DNA of 57,875 nt from Streptosporangium canum (GCF_900113865.1 NZ_FOQY01000044.1:4725-62599); one strand, 5' to 3'. Shown: positions 34,969 to 43,773, counted from the first letter of the stretch. Made by a program: numbers and translations. Notes: generated from the sequence alone by a model not told the origin.

Positions 34969-36687
34969 TCATGCCACCGCCGGCCCCGAGGGCGCGCCGG
35001 ACGGCCGCCCGGCGGACTCGGCCGTCGGCCTCTCCGTTGACGCGGGCGGGTCGACGGACCGGGCAGGGGGGTCGGCGGACGTGGCGGGCGGCTGCCCGGC
35101 GGGACGGTCCGCGGGATCAGGCTTGGGTGCCGCAGGAGCGGGCCTGGCGGTCGTGGGAGCGGGCTCGGGGGGTGTGGGGGCGGGCCTGGCGGTCGTGGGA
35201 GCAGGCCTGGGGGCCGTAGGGGCGGTCGTGGGAGCGGGCTTGGAGGGTGTGGGGGCGGTCGTGGGCGGCGTGGGTCCGGGGACGGGGCTTGGCTCGGCGC
35301 GGGTGGGCGCGGGCCGGGGAGTCGTAGGGGCCCGACCGGGGGTGGCACGGCAGCGGCGGGGCGGCCTGCTCCCCTGGTGGTCACGTGGCGGGCCGGGCCT
35401 TTCCCACGCGCCCAGCCGGGGAGGACCGGGGAGCACCGGCGCGGGCTCCCGGGACGAGGAGGGTCCCGTGGGACTTGCCGTCGGGCCACTGGGCCGATCG
35501 GACGGCTCACCGGTCGACGTGGGCGCCGGGAAGAACCCCCGAACGCGCCGGTCAGACCCGGGGTCGGGCCTGGCGACGGCGATCGGCAGGGCCGGCCCGA
35601 TGGAGCCGATCGGCGGGGCCGGACCGATCGGATAGGCGGACGACCCCTCATGGAGAGCCTCCAGGGCCGTCGGAGCGCCCCTCGGCTCCGAACTCCGAGG
35701 CAGGCGGACGCCCGGCGGCCCGCCGGTCGGTGACTCGCCCGGCGCGGTGCCGGCGGGCGGCTCGCCGGACGTCACGACGGGCTGGATGAAGATCAGAGCA
35801 ATCGCGGCCACCGCCGCGACCGCGACCGCCGCAGCGACCGCCGCACGAGACCGGCGGCGGTTCCCGCGAACCCTCTCGACGGGAAACCCGGCGGCGTCCA
35901 GGATTCCCGTCCTGCGGGCGACGTAACGCCGGTAGGGGACGAGGTCGGGGTTGGCGAAGCCGCTCATCACCCGCATGCGCAGCGTCGGCGGCAGCGTGAC
36001 GCCGGGCAGCAGGCCGAAGACCTTCGCCACCGAGACCTGTCCGTCCCGGTGGGGCGCGCAGATGTCGCAGCGGCTCACGTGGCGGATCATCCGCTCACGC
36101 GTGCCGGGCGTGAGCTCGCCCGTGAAACCGGCCGGCAGCCGTTCCCGGCTCACGCAGTCGTGCGGTCCCTTGCGTGCGAGGACCTCCACGGTGACCAGGT
36201 CGCGCAGCCGTTCCCGCGCCGATCCGTACATCCCGCCGGCGAGCCTGGCCGAGACTCCCAGCACCGCGGCGAGGTCCGCGACGGACAGGCCGTGCCGGGA
36301 GACCAGCTCAAGGACCTCGCGCTCCTCAGGCGACAGGCCCCGGGTGGCGTTGCGGGCCATGACCCGCAGGTCGGCGTCGCCGTTCCCTGCGGGCACCGGG
36401 CCCGCGTCCGCCGGGGCCGGCTCCGGCGCGGACGCCGGGCGGCGCCGTACGCACTCCCCCCGAGCGAGTGCGTACAGCCACGCCACCAGCCGGCCGGGGT
36501 CGGCGAGCGCGTGGACGTGGGCCTCGGCGGCGATCAGGGTGTCGCGGAGCGCCACCTGCGCGCCGTCGGGGCCGCCCAGCATGAACCAGCAGTATCGGTA
36601 GAGGCCCTCGGCATGCAGGTCGTAGAGCGCGGTGAGGGCACCCGCGTCCCGCGCGCGGAGGGCTTCGACCAGAACGCTGTCATTCAT
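34969..36687 (-). CDS. ECF-type sigma factor fused to a membrane anchor and Pro/Thr/Ala-rich tail
   Basis: A 572-residue composite protein. Residues about 5-80 are a sigma-2-like region (LRARDAGALTALYDLHAEGL...) and about 117-165 a sigma-4-like helix-turn-helix (GLSPEEREVLELVSRHGLSV, then VSARLAGGMYGSARERL). Then H203-C207-C210 (HVSRCDIC) resembles the zinc site of ZAS anti-sigma factors, followed by a single membrane span (about 281-302) and a 270-residue Pro/Thr/Ala-rich, presumably extracytoplasmic tail. This puts sigma, anti-sigma-like and membrane parts in one chain, as in ECF groups with C-terminal extensions. It could be a membrane-tethered sigma factor released by proteolysis. It lies upstream of the NlpC/P60 gene in the same direction. 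Confidence 0.85.
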   Translation of the reverse strand: MNDSVLVEALRARDAGALTALYDLHAEGLYRYCWFMLGGPDGAQVALRDTLIAAEAHVHALADPGRLVAWLYALARGECVRRRPASAPEPAPADAGPVPAGNGDADLRVMARNATRGLSPEEREVLELVSRHGLSVADLAAVLGVSARLAGGMYGSARERLRDLVTVEVLARKGPHDCVSRERLPAGFTGELTPGTRERMIRHVSRCDICAPHRDGQVSVAKVFGLLPGVTLPPTLRMRVMSGFANPDLVPYRRYVARRTGILDAAGFPVERVRGNRRRSRAAVAAAVAVAAVAAIALIFIQPVVTSGEPPAGTAPGESPTGGPPGVRLPRSSEPRGAPTALEALHEGSSAYPIGPAPPIGSIGPALPIAVARPDPGSDRRVRGFFPAPTSTGEPSDRPSGPTASPTGPSSSREPAPVLPGPPRLGAWERPGPPRDHQGSRPPRRCRATPGRAPTTPRPAPTRAEPSPVPGPTPPTTAPTPSKPAPTTAPTAPRPAPTTARPAPTPPEPAPTTARPAPAAPKPDPADRPAGQPPATSADPPARSVDPPASTERPTAESAGRPSGAPSGPAVA

Positions 36688-36819
36688 GTGACAGACGGTA
36701 AAGGTTTGATAACTAACAGTTCCAGCGATTTCCAGGCGTTGACGGGAACTGTGTCCATATAGTCATCCGCGTCAGTAAACAATGCCGTACGGCATGCACC
36801 CATAAAGATTTACAAATGG

Positions 36820-37884
36820 TTATTTATCAATCTGGACCGCGCTGAGTGATCTCCCGTCCAGGCTTCCGGGAAGAGGGATGCCGAGCTGGGCGAAGACGGT
36901 GGCCGCCACATCCACCTGGCGGGCTCCCCCTCCCCGCACACCCTGCGCGATCCCCGGCCCGGCGGCGAGCACGAAGATGCTGCGCTCCTGCGGGGAGACG
37001 CCCCCGTGGCCCCCCTCGTCCCGGTGGCCGTGATCGGTGGTGACGATGATCGTCCATCGCTCCGCGGCGAAGGTGCGTCTGGCGCGGATGGCGCCGAACA
37101 GCCGGCCGAGATAGCCGTCCACCGTCTCGATCGCCCGGCGATAGGCGGGGCCGAGCACTCCCGACCGGTGGGCGACGGCGTCGGTGACCTCAAGGTGCAT
37201 GAACGCGATGTCGACCTGGCTGGTGCGGATGAGATCGGTCATCCGGTCGATGATGAAGGCGTCCTTGTCGCCGATCTCGTAGGGCTTGAGATGGCTGGTG
37301 GCGTGCCAGTCGACCAGGGCGCCGACCGCTCCGGTGTCCATCAGGTATCGCCAGCCGGTCACGGCCGCGGTGTGCAGGCTCGGCCGGACCCGCTCCAGCC
37401 GCGTGAGAAAGTCCGGATATTTCGTGAACTGGCGGCCCGCAAAGGAGTTGTTGTGCACGCCGTGCTTGCCGGGCGCCACCCCGGTCAGCACGGTCGACCA
37501 CCCCGGACCGCTGCTGGAGCGGACCTTCTTCACCACCTCCAACCGGCCGGTGAGGAAGGTCCCCGCCCTCATGAGCTGCCGGAAGTGCACCGCCCTCGCG
37601 GCGAGAAGCCGGTCGTGGCGCACTCCGTCCAGCCCGACGACCAGCACCTTCGGCTGCGGCGGGACCGGGGGCGGGCTCGGCTCCGGCGTCGGGACGAGCG
37701 TCATCGACATGTACGGGATCGACGAGGGGGCGGTCACCGCCGCGACACTGGGCCGCGGCAGCGCCGGGGCGCCCGGCGCCTCCGGGACGTGGCCGCAGCC
37801 CGACGCCAGGACCGGGGCCAGGAGCAGAACCAGGGCTGGCGAGGCCGCCAGGGCCTTCGGCCACGGCCGGGGACGGCCGCTCAC
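36820..37884 (-). CDS. Alkaline phosphatase/phosphodiesterase-superfamily lipoprotein
   Basis: A 354-residue lipoprotein of the alkaline phosphatase/nucleotide pyrophosphatase superfamily. The signal ends in a lipobox LASGC (about residues 26-30), then a Pro-rich spacer. Metal ligands and nucleophile are recognisable: VVGLDGVRHDRL, SGPGWSTVLTGVAPGKHGVH (Thr or Ser nucleophile region), HLEVTDAVAH and TTDHGHRDEGGHGG. It is probably a surface-anchored phosphodiesterase or phosphatase; the substrate is not predictable. GTG 37882-37884. It reads in the same direction as the neighbouring lipoprotein gene. Confidence 0.88.
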   Translation of the reverse strand: MSGRPRPWPKALAASPALVLLLAPVLASGCGHVPEAPGAPALPRPSVAAVTAPSSIPYMSMTLVPTPEPSPPPVPPQPKVLVVGLDGVRHDRLLAARAVHFRQLMRAGTFLTGRLEVVKKVRSSSGPGWSTVLTGVAPGKHGVHNNSFAGRQFTKYPDFLTRLERVRPSLHTAAVTGWRYLMDTGAVGALVDWHATSHLKPYEIGDKDAFIIDRMTDLIRTSQVDIAFMHLEVTDAVAHRSGVLGPAYRRAIETVDGYLGRLFGAIRARRTFAAERWTIIVTTDHGHRDEGGHGGVSPQERSIFVLAAGPGIAQGVRGGGARQVDVAATVFAQLGIPLPGSLDGRSLSAVQIDK

Positions 37885-37942
37885 CTTCCGGCGGCCGGCA
37901 CGACCGGCCCGCCACGCCGTACGGCACGCATGGAGGGCACGG

Positions 37943-38746
37943 TTACGGCCGGACGTCGCCGGCGGGCACGACCTGCCTGCCCCGGTCCTTGGCGAACGGC
38001 GCCGTCGTCGGCTTGGCCGTGTGCGGCGGGGCGATGCCCCCCAGGGCCAGTTCCTCGTAGGGGCGGCTGCTCGATCCCCAGGTCCGCGCGACCAGCTCGG
38101 CCTTTGCGATCTTGCTGGTGTCCCGGACGCTCTCGATGTTCAGGATGAACCGGCGCTTGCCGTTCGCGCGGACGTCGTCCACGAACGTGCTCCCGCCGCC
38201 GAGCAGCTTGCCGTTCTTGTCGCGCAGGAGCGCGGTGACCGCCAGGCTGCTGGCGGGCAGCCGGTACGGCGTGCCGACGTACCCGGTGATCAGGTAGCTG
38301 TCGTCCCTGCGCTCGGTCAGCACGTCGGAGACGGGGAACGGTCTGAAGGCCGAGACGATCCGGACCGCCTGGCGCCACTGGGCCGGGCGATACTGGATGC
38401 TCACCTGGGACGGCTTCTCCACGGCGACCACCTGGCCGGTGAAGGAGAGCGACCCGGCCGGCGGCACGGCGTCCAGGGGCTGTTCCAGCCGGACGACCTC
38501 CTTGCCCTTGGCGTCCTTGGCGATCACTGTGGCCACCACGTGCTCGCCGAAGTGCCAGGGGTTGCTGTTGACCAGCACCCCCGCCCAGTTCACCACATAT
38601 CCGTCGTCTCCCTTGAGGATGGAGGAGGTCTCCTCCTTCACCGAGAGCGGCTTGAGCGAGGCGGCCTGCTCCTTCTCCGGGGATGAGGAGCATCCGGCGA
38701 GAAGCAGCAGCGCGAGAGCGCCGACGATTCGGGTGCTGTACGTCAC
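37943..38746 (-). CDS. Lipoprotein of unknown function
   Basis: A 267-residue predicted lipoprotein: signal GALALLLLAGCSSSPEK with the lipid-attachment Cys19. The mature part looks like two beta-sandwich repeats of FxLYD/immunoglobulin type: the first includes YVVNWAGVLVNSNPWHFGEH and VVRLEQPLDAVPPAGSLSF, the second YLITGYVGTPYRLPASSLAV and KLLGGGSTFVDDVRANGKR. Such modules bind proteins or the cell wall. GTG 38744-38746. It lies between the phosphodiesterase-like lipoprotein and the ABC-F gene, all leftward. Function not recognised. Confidence 0.85.
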   Translation of the reverse strand: MTYSTRIVGALALLLLAGCSSSPEKEQAASLKPLSVKEETSSILKGDDGYVVNWAGVLVNSNPWHFGEHVVATVIAKDAKGKEVVRLEQPLDAVPPAGSLSFTGQVVAVEKPSQVSIQYRPAQWRQAVRIVSAFRPFPVSDVLTERRDDSYLITGYVGTPYRLPASSLAVTALLRDKNGKLLGGGSTFVDDVRANGKRRFILNIESVRDTSKIAKAELVARTWGSSSRPYEELALGGIAPPHTAKPTTAPFAKDRGRQVVPAGDVRP

Positions 38747-38809
38747 CTAGTGGTGATAACCCGCGAACGCTCCCCTCTCCAGCGGACACGCCCAGGTCGG
38801 GCGGACTCT

Positions 38810-40420
38810 TTAACGCTGACGCGCCACCCTCGTCTCATCCCAGACCGGTTCGGGGGATTCGTATACCTTTCCATCCGAACCGAAGACGAGATAACGGTCG
38901 AAGTCGTCGGCGAACCAGCGGTCGTGGGTGACCGCGACCACGGTGCCGTCGAAGGCGTTCAGTCCTTCCTGCAGTGCTTCGGCGCTGGCCAGGTCGAGGT
39001 TGTCGGTCGGCTCGTCCAGCAGCAGCAACGTCGTGCCGGACAGTTCGAGCAGCAGGATCTGCAGCCGCGCCTGCTGCCCGCCGGACAGCGTCTCGAACCG
39101 CTGCTCGGCGATGGTCCCGGCCAGTTCGTAGCGGGACAGCGCCTTCATCGCCTCGTTCTTCAGCCGGGCGTGCTCGGTCATGACGATCTCGCAGGGAGTC
39201 CGGCCGACGAGCTCCGGGCGGGCGTGGGTCTGCGCGAAGTGGCCGGGGACGACCCGGGAGCCGAGCCTGGCCACGCCGGTGTGCCGGACGTCCTCACCGG
39301 CGACCAGGCGCAGGAAGTGGGACTTGCCGGAGCCGTTGGAGCCCAGCACCGCGACCCGCTCGCCGTACCAGATCTCCAGGTCGAACGGCTTCATGAGGCC
39401 GGTGAGCTCCAGGCTCTCGCAGATCACCGCCCGCTTGGCGGTCCGGCCGCCCTTGAGCCGCATGCTGATGAGCTGCTCCCTGGGCGCCGCCTCCGGCGGC
39501 CCGGCCTCCTCGAACCTGCGCAGCCGGGTCTGGGCCGAGTGGTAGGCGGCGGCCATGGTGTCCATGTATTTGGCCTTCTGCTTGAGCATGAGGACCAGCC
39601 GCTTGATCTTGGCGTGCTCCTCGTCCCAGCGCTTCTTCAGCTCGTCGAGGCGCTCGCTGCGATCCTTGCGGGCCTGGGCGTAGGTGCCGAACCCGCCGCC
39701 GTGGATCCAGATGTTGCCCGACTCGACGGTGACGATCCGGTCGGCCGCGTTGGCCAGGAGCTGCCGGTCGTGGCTGACCAGCACCACCGTCTTGGGCGTC
39801 TCGCGCAGCGCCTGCTCCAGCCAGAGTTTGCCCGGCACGTCCAGGTAGTTGTCCGGCTCGTCCAGCAGCAGCGTCTGGTCCGGCCCCCGCAGCAGCGCCT
39901 CCAGCACCAGCCGCTTCTGCTCACCGCCCGACAGCGTGTTGACCTCGCGGTATTTGCAGTCGTCGTACGGCATGCCGAGCGCGGCCATCGCGCAGGTGTC
40001 CCAGAGCACCTCGATGTCGTAACCGCCCGCGTCGGTGTAGTCGGTGATGGCCTGCGCGTAGCGCATCTGGGCCTTCTCGTCCTCGCGCTCCATCATCACC
40101 AGCTCGGCGGCGTCCAACTGCTCGGCCGCCTGCCGTACGCGCTGCGGGGCGACGCTGACCAGCAGGTCGTGCACCGTCCGGCCGTCGCGGATGCTGCCGA
40201 TGAACTGGCGCATGATCCCCAGCCCGCCGGAGCTGGCGACACTCCCCTCGACCGGCTGCAGGTCCCCGGCGATCAGCCGCATCAACGTCGTCTTGCCCGC
40301 CCCGTTCGGCCCGACGAGCGCGGCCTTGACCCCTTCACCGATCCGGAAGGACACATCGTCCAGCAACGGCCGTCCATCCGGCAGTACGTACGTCAGATGG
40401 CCGACCTCTACGTGTCCCAC
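38810..40420 (-). CDS. ABC-F family ATPase (ribosome-associated)
   Basis: A 536-residue protein with two ABC ATPase domains and no membrane segment, the hallmark of ABC-F translation factors. Domain 1: Walker A GPNGAGKTTLMRL, signature LSGGEQKRLVLEALL; domain 2: GSNGSGKSHFLRL, signature LSGGQQARLQILLLEL and Walker B LLLDEPTDNLDL. The charged linker between them (about 235-300, rich in Lys/Arg/Glu) is the interdomain P-site-tRNA interaction motif. Members act on the ribosome, from EttA-like factors to antibiotic-resistance proteins; it is not possible to choose here. GTG 40418-40420 has AAGGGA 6 bases upstream. Confidence 0.93.
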   Translation of the reverse strand: MGHVEVGHLTYVLPDGRPLLDDVSFRIGEGVKAALVGPNGAGKTTLMRLIAGDLQPVEGSVASSGGLGIMRQFIGSIRDGRTVHDLLVSVAPQRVRQAAEQLDAAELVMMEREDEKAQMRYAQAITDYTDAGGYDIEVLWDTCAMAALGMPYDDCKYREVNTLSGGEQKRLVLEALLRGPDQTLLLDEPDNYLDVPGKLWLEQALRETPKTVVLVSHDRQLLANAADRIVTVESGNIWIHGGGFGTYAQARKDRSERLDELKKRWDEEHAKIKRLVLMLKQKAKYMDTMAAAYHSAQTRLRRFEEAGPPEAAPREQLISMRLKGGRTAKRAVICESLELTGLMKPFDLEIWYGERVAVLGSNGSGKSHFLRLVAGEDVRHTGVARLGSRVVPGHFAQTHARPELVGRTPCEIVMTEHARLKNEAMKALSRYELAGTIAEQRFETLSGGQQARLQILLLELSGTTLLLLDEPTDNLDLASAEALQEGLNAFDGTVVAVTHDRWFADDFDRYLVFGSDGKVYESPEPVWDETRVARQR

Positions 40421-40590
40421 GACGATTCCCTTCCCTAGGTCCTCGCGCAGGGTACCCGTGAACCGGTCCGGCGGACATTTCGATTTCCACCGTCCCGGTG
40501 CCGTCCGCCCGTCCCCCCATGACAGTGCTCTCACTTACGAAAACGAAAACGATTCGACATTGATCGACTACACAGAGTCACAGATATGCT

Positions 40591-40616
40591 ATAGATGCAT
40601 AGTACTATTCATCTAT
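40591..40616. promoter_or_regulatory. 26-bp palindrome over the promoter and start of the MNT gene
   Basis: ATAGATGcATAGTACTATtCATCTAT is its own reverse complement except at one mismatched pair (24 of 26 positions). It covers the likely -10 box TACTAT and the ATG at 40615, which starts 6 bases after that box, so binding would block transcription and initiation together. It is strikingly AT-rich. The winged-helix domain of the encoded protein is the obvious candidate repressor. Confidence 0.75.
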
Positions 40617-41208
40617 GAGGGAAATTCCGCCGTTGCTGCTTCCCCTGCTGCGGTCCAATGCCGTCGGCGAACTGCTCGCCTGGCTGTACCTCCACCCGGA
40701 GAAGGAGTACTCGACGACCGATCTCGCCAAACGGACAGGCGTGTCCCAGCCGACCGTGAGCCGTGAGATGGATCGCTTCGCCGCCGCCGGACTGACCCGG
40801 GAGAGACGGCACGGCAACCTCCGCCTCATCCGCGCCGACACCGACACGATCGTCGCCAGGCCGCTCACCGACCTGCTGGCGGTGACCTTCGGCCCGGCAG
40901 CCGTCCTGCCGCCCCTCCTCCGGCCGATCCAGAACATCGACGAGGCGTACATCTACGGATCCTGGGCCGCCCGGCACGCGAACCAGGCCGGGCCGCCCCC
41001 GCGTGACATCGACGTCCTCGTGGTGGGATCCCCGGACGAGGACGAACTGTACGACGCGGCACGAGCGGCGGAACACGTCCTCGGCCGCGAGGTGAACATC
41101 AGCCGGATCTCACCGGCGTCGTGGAATGCCGACCAGGGCGACCCGTTCGTGATGTCCCTGCGGAGCAAGCTCCTCCACCCCCTGATTCAGAGCCGGAGAA
41201 CATCGTGA
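40615..41208 (+). CDS. Winged-helix/nucleotidyltransferase protein (MNT-type antitoxin)
   Basis: A 197-residue protein with an N-terminal winged helix (about 15-75: AWLYLHPEKEYSTTDLAKRT, then SQPTVSREMDRFAAAGL) and a C-terminal minimal nucleotidyltransferase domain (about 115-185) with YIYGSWAARHANQAG and the catalytic DIDVLVVG. In MNT-HEPN modules such proteins neutralise the HEPN RNase partner, in some cases by adding nucleotides to it, and the DNA-binding part would repress the operon. The gene overlaps the HEPN gene as GTGA, matching that arrangement. The leaderless start and the operator palindrome are described separately. Confidence 0.9.
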   Translation: MREIPPLLLPLLRSNAVGELLAWLYLHPEKEYSTTDLAKRTGVSQPTVSREMDRFAAAGLTRERRHGNLRLIRADTDTIVARPLTDLLAVTFGPAAVLPPLLRPIQNIDEAYIYGSWAARHANQAGPPPRDIDVLVVGSPDEDELYDAARAAEHVLGREVNISRISPASWNADQGDPFVMSLRSKLLHPLIQSRRTS

Positions 41209-41668
41209 GATGGATGCAAGGACGCGACCGGGTCGACGCGATGCCGTCCACCGGCCAGTTGGAGCGGGTGCCGCCGAGTCGAGAGCACGCCGACACCATG
41301 CTCACCAGGCCGAACGGCACATCGCTCTCGCCCGTAGCGGTGTCGGGACGGACCCGACCGGGGCCTACCAACTCGTCTACGACGCCTCAAGGAAAGCTCT
41401 CGCGTCGATCCTGGAAAACCAGGGCCTGCGTGCCACGAGCCGGGGCGGACACCTCGCGGTGCTGGACGCGGTGACGGCTCAGCTGGATCCCCCGCTCGGT
41501 CAGGCACTACGGTCCTTCGACCGGATGCGCCGCCGTCGCAACAGCGCCGAATATCCGCGTCCGGACACCCCGGAGATCACTCCCGATGACGTCCTGCAGG
41601 ACGTGGAGAAAGCCGAGCAGTTCATAGCCCTCGCCACCAAGGTACTGGACCAGATGAGCCCGTACTGA
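41205..41668 (+). pseudogene. HEPN-domain gene with a frameshift (MNT partner)
   Basis: GTG 41205 overlaps the MNT stop (GTGA) and reads VRWMQGRDRVDAMPSTGQLE then RVPPSREHADTML in one frame. From about 41300 the matching continuation lies in another frame: QAERHIALARSGVGTDPTGA, then YQLVYDASRKALASILENQG and the HEPN core FDRMRRRRNSAEYP, to the stop at 41666-41668. One base change near 41300-41308 would join them into about 154 residues. As written, no single frame gives the full protein, so the RNase partner is probably inactive unless the shift is an assembly error. A start at ATG 41210 would give only a chimeric N-terminus. The usual HEPN RxxxxxH is RRRRRNSAEY-like here, with no His. Confidence 0.7.
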
Positions 41669-41869
41669 GACGCCCCTGCGAGAGTTCCAACCATCCCCCA
41701 GGGGGTCACGGCAGACGGCCACCACACCGGCCGGCGCCAGGCCTGTCAGCGGCAGCCTCTTATCTCTTCAGATCGCGCAGGCGATGGGATCGCAATCATG
41801 AAGTACAGCGCTTCTATCGGTGATTTACTCTGATCAACTGTCCTACAGGGCAAGACGGGCGAGGTGGTC

Positions 41870-43210
41870 ATGACATCGGCGCAGCCTGGTCACATGGTCG
41901 GCGGACGCTACCGCCTGATCACCGAACTGGGGTCTGGCGGATTCGGACGGGTCTGGCGCGCCCATGACGAGACCCTGCACGTCGAGGTCGCGATCAAGGA
42001 GCTGCGACTACTGCCCGGGATGTCCCAGGCGGAGCAGGACAAGCGGCTGGAGCGCACCGCGCGGGAGGCCCGCAACGCCGTACGGTTGCGAACGCACGAG
42101 AACGTCCTGGCCATTCACGACATCGTCTCGGACGACGGCCTGCCCTGGATCGTGATGGAGCTGATCGACGGCCAGTCACTGGCCGAGCACATCGAGACGC
42201 ACGGGCCGTTGCCGGTGGGCAAGGCCGCGGAACTCGCCACCGCGCTACTGGCGGCGCTCGGCGCGGCGCACCAGGCCGGCATCGTGCACCGCGACATCAA
42301 ACCGGCCAACGTCATGATCTCCGCGGACGGCAGGGTGCTGCTCACCGACTTCGGAATCGCGATCCACACCACCGACACCACCCTGACGACCACCGGGATG
42401 CTCATAGGCTCGCCCGAGTACATGGCCCCCGAACGATTACGCGGCATCGACGGGCTCCCGGCCAGTGACCTGTTCTCCCTCGGCGTGACCCTCTACCAGG
42501 CCGTCGAGGGCGCCTCACCGTTCCGTCGCACCACTCAGCCGGCAGCGCTGACCGCGGTCATACTGGAAGAACCCCCACCGCCGCGACGGGCAGACCGGCT
42601 CGCGCCGCTCATCACCCGGCTGCTCGACAAGGATCCGAGCAGCAGGCCGACCGTCGATCAGGCACTGTCCCTGCTCGGCGAGCAGCAGCCGGGCCGAGAC
42701 CGCGTACGGAACGGCACCAAGATCCTCCCGCCTGAAGAGGTCCCTCCGCAGGGGTGGCAGCACAAAGGTGTCGCGGCGATGATGGCGATCATCTTCGTGC
42801 TCGGTGTCGTCGGCCTCACGGACACCGGCGTCGCCTGGAACGAATTCGAGCGTATGACTGATGACGACGTCGAGGGCATCATGTGGGGCGCCATCGTCGC
42901 CAACCTCGGTCTGGCCGGCTTACTAGGAGCACAGGTCGCCCGGTTCGTACCGCCGGTCGCCGGTAAGACCGTTGCCTTCATCGTGGGTATCGTCGGGCTC
43001 CTCCTTGGTGGAGGCGTCACAGCTCTCGCCTTCGACGGCATATCCGTTCTCTCGATGGCGCTTGATCTCACGGATCGCGACGGCGAGGCCTGGCAGCTCT
43101 CGTTGGCTGTGATCACCATCGTCATGCTCATCACGGGGGGCTGGGCCTGGGAGTCGAGGAAGCTTCGACCCTCCAGGCGACTGCGGAGGCGCAAGACACC
43201 ATCGCTGTGA
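41870..43210 (+). CDS. Membrane-attached serine/threonine protein kinase
   Basis: A 446-residue Hanks-type kinase. Glycine loop ELGSGGFGRVW, lysine VAIKEL, catalytic VHRDIKPANVM, LTDFGIA and GSPEYMAPER are all intact (residues about 12-280). The C-terminal 140 residues hold four hydrophobic spans (GVAAMMAIIFVLGVVGLTD, AIVANLGLAGLLGAQVA, TVAFIVGIVGLLLGGGV, LSLAVITIVMLITGGWAW) and end in a basic tail; there are no PASTA repeats. It may sense membrane state or phosphorylate components of the neighbouring secretion-like cassette; that link is inference from position. ATG 41870 with GAGG upstream; a GTG two codons earlier is possible. Confidence 0.92.
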   Translation: MTSAQPGHMVGGRYRLITELGSGGFGRVWRAHDETLHVEVAIKELRLLPGMSQAEQDKRLERTAREARNAVRLRTHENVLAIHDIVSDDGLPWIVMELIDGQSLAEHIETHGPLPVGKAAELATALLAALGAAHQAGIVHRDIKPANVMISADGRVLLTDFGIAIHTTDTTLTTTGMLIGSPEYMAPERLRGIDGLPASDLFSLGVTLYQAVEGASPFRRTTQPAALTAVILEEPPPPRRADRLAPLITRLLDKDPSSRPTVDQALSLLGEQQPGRDRVRNGTKILPPEEVPPQGWQHKGVAAMMAIIFVLGVVGLTDTGVAWNEFERMTDDDVEGIMWGAIVANLGLAGLLGAQVARFVPPVAGKTVAFIVGIVGLLLGGGVTALAFDGISVLSMALDLTDRDGEAWQLSLAVITIVMLITGGWAWESRKLRPSRRLRRRKTPSL

Positions 43211-43379
43211 CGTTCCCTCCGGCGATCCGCGCCCCCCGAATGGTCGGCACCGATCGGGTGGACCATCACACCGAGATCGTCGATGACGCGTACGGCCGCC
43301 GCGAACTCCTCCGCCGTCAAGCGGCCCGCCAGAAGCCCCTTCTTGCGCAGCACTCCAGCCAATCCGGTCACCCCTCGCG

Positions 43380-43457
43380 GCCATCCTGAAGAGCCAGGGC
43401 CTGCGAGCCAGCATCAGGAGCGGACACCTCGTGATACTGGACGCGATCACACATTAG
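43380..43457 (+). pseudogene. Second HEPN-gene scrap
   Basis: The 25 codons before a TAG at 43455-43457 read AILKSQGLRASIRSGHLVIL then DAITH. They align without gaps to ASILENQGLRATSRGGHLAV-LDAVT of the HEPN gene at 41.4 kb, and the DNA is clearly related as well. Nothing of the rest of the gene is left. The preceding bases (43211-43379) hold only short frames without recognisable content. This is a paralogue remnant from duplication or recombination. Confidence 0.75.
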
Positions 43458-43467
43458 GGTCGGCTCC

Positions 43468-43773
43468 ATGGAATCCGACGGCTTCAGCTACAGCACCGAT
43501 CAGATGCACGGACTGGCCGGCGGGATCCGTGACACGGCCGTCAAGCTCTTCACCGTGCACGACCGTTTCGAAGAGGTCATGGCGTCCACGCGGGCCGCGC
43601 TCGGCGACGACGAGTTCGCCCACGCCTACTGGCAGTCGGGCGGGAGTCGGCTGGCCGCCATCGGTGAGGCCCTGGACCTGTTGAAAAAGGCGGTGGGCGC
43701 GCAGGAACCCAACGTCAGGGCGGCCTCCGCCAACTACCAGGCAAGCGATGAGGCCGGCACCATCCGCGGATGA
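43468..43773 (+). CDS. WXG100-like (ESX) protein
   Basis: A 101-residue helical-hairpin protein in the size range of ESX/WXG100 proteins. The turn is AYWQSGGSRLAAIGEALDLL, where W55-Q-S-G replaces the canonical W-x-G, and the C-terminal type VII export signal YxxxD/E is present as Y90-Q-A-S-D94. It is probably a secreted or chaperone-like partner of the giant WXG-headed protein encoded 0.6 kb downstream. No ESX ATPase (EccC) or channel gene is in the window, so the export machine would be encoded elsewhere. Confidence 0.82.
   Translation: MESDGFSYSTDQMHGLAGGIRDTAVKLFTVHDRFEEVMASTRAALGDDEFAHAYWQSGGSRLAAIGEALDLLKKAVGAQEPNVRAASANYQASDEAGTIRG

Noticed and set aside
42658..43371. Leftward frame beginning MTGLAGVLRKKGLLAGRL
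   Set aside because: The first 45 codons look protein-like, but most of the frame is antisense to the kinase gene; no family could be named, so it is left out as a gene.
43207..43389. 60-codon rightward frame overlapping the kinase stop
   Set aside because: Short and without recognisable content, and it leads into the HEPN scrap in a different frame; treated as debris.
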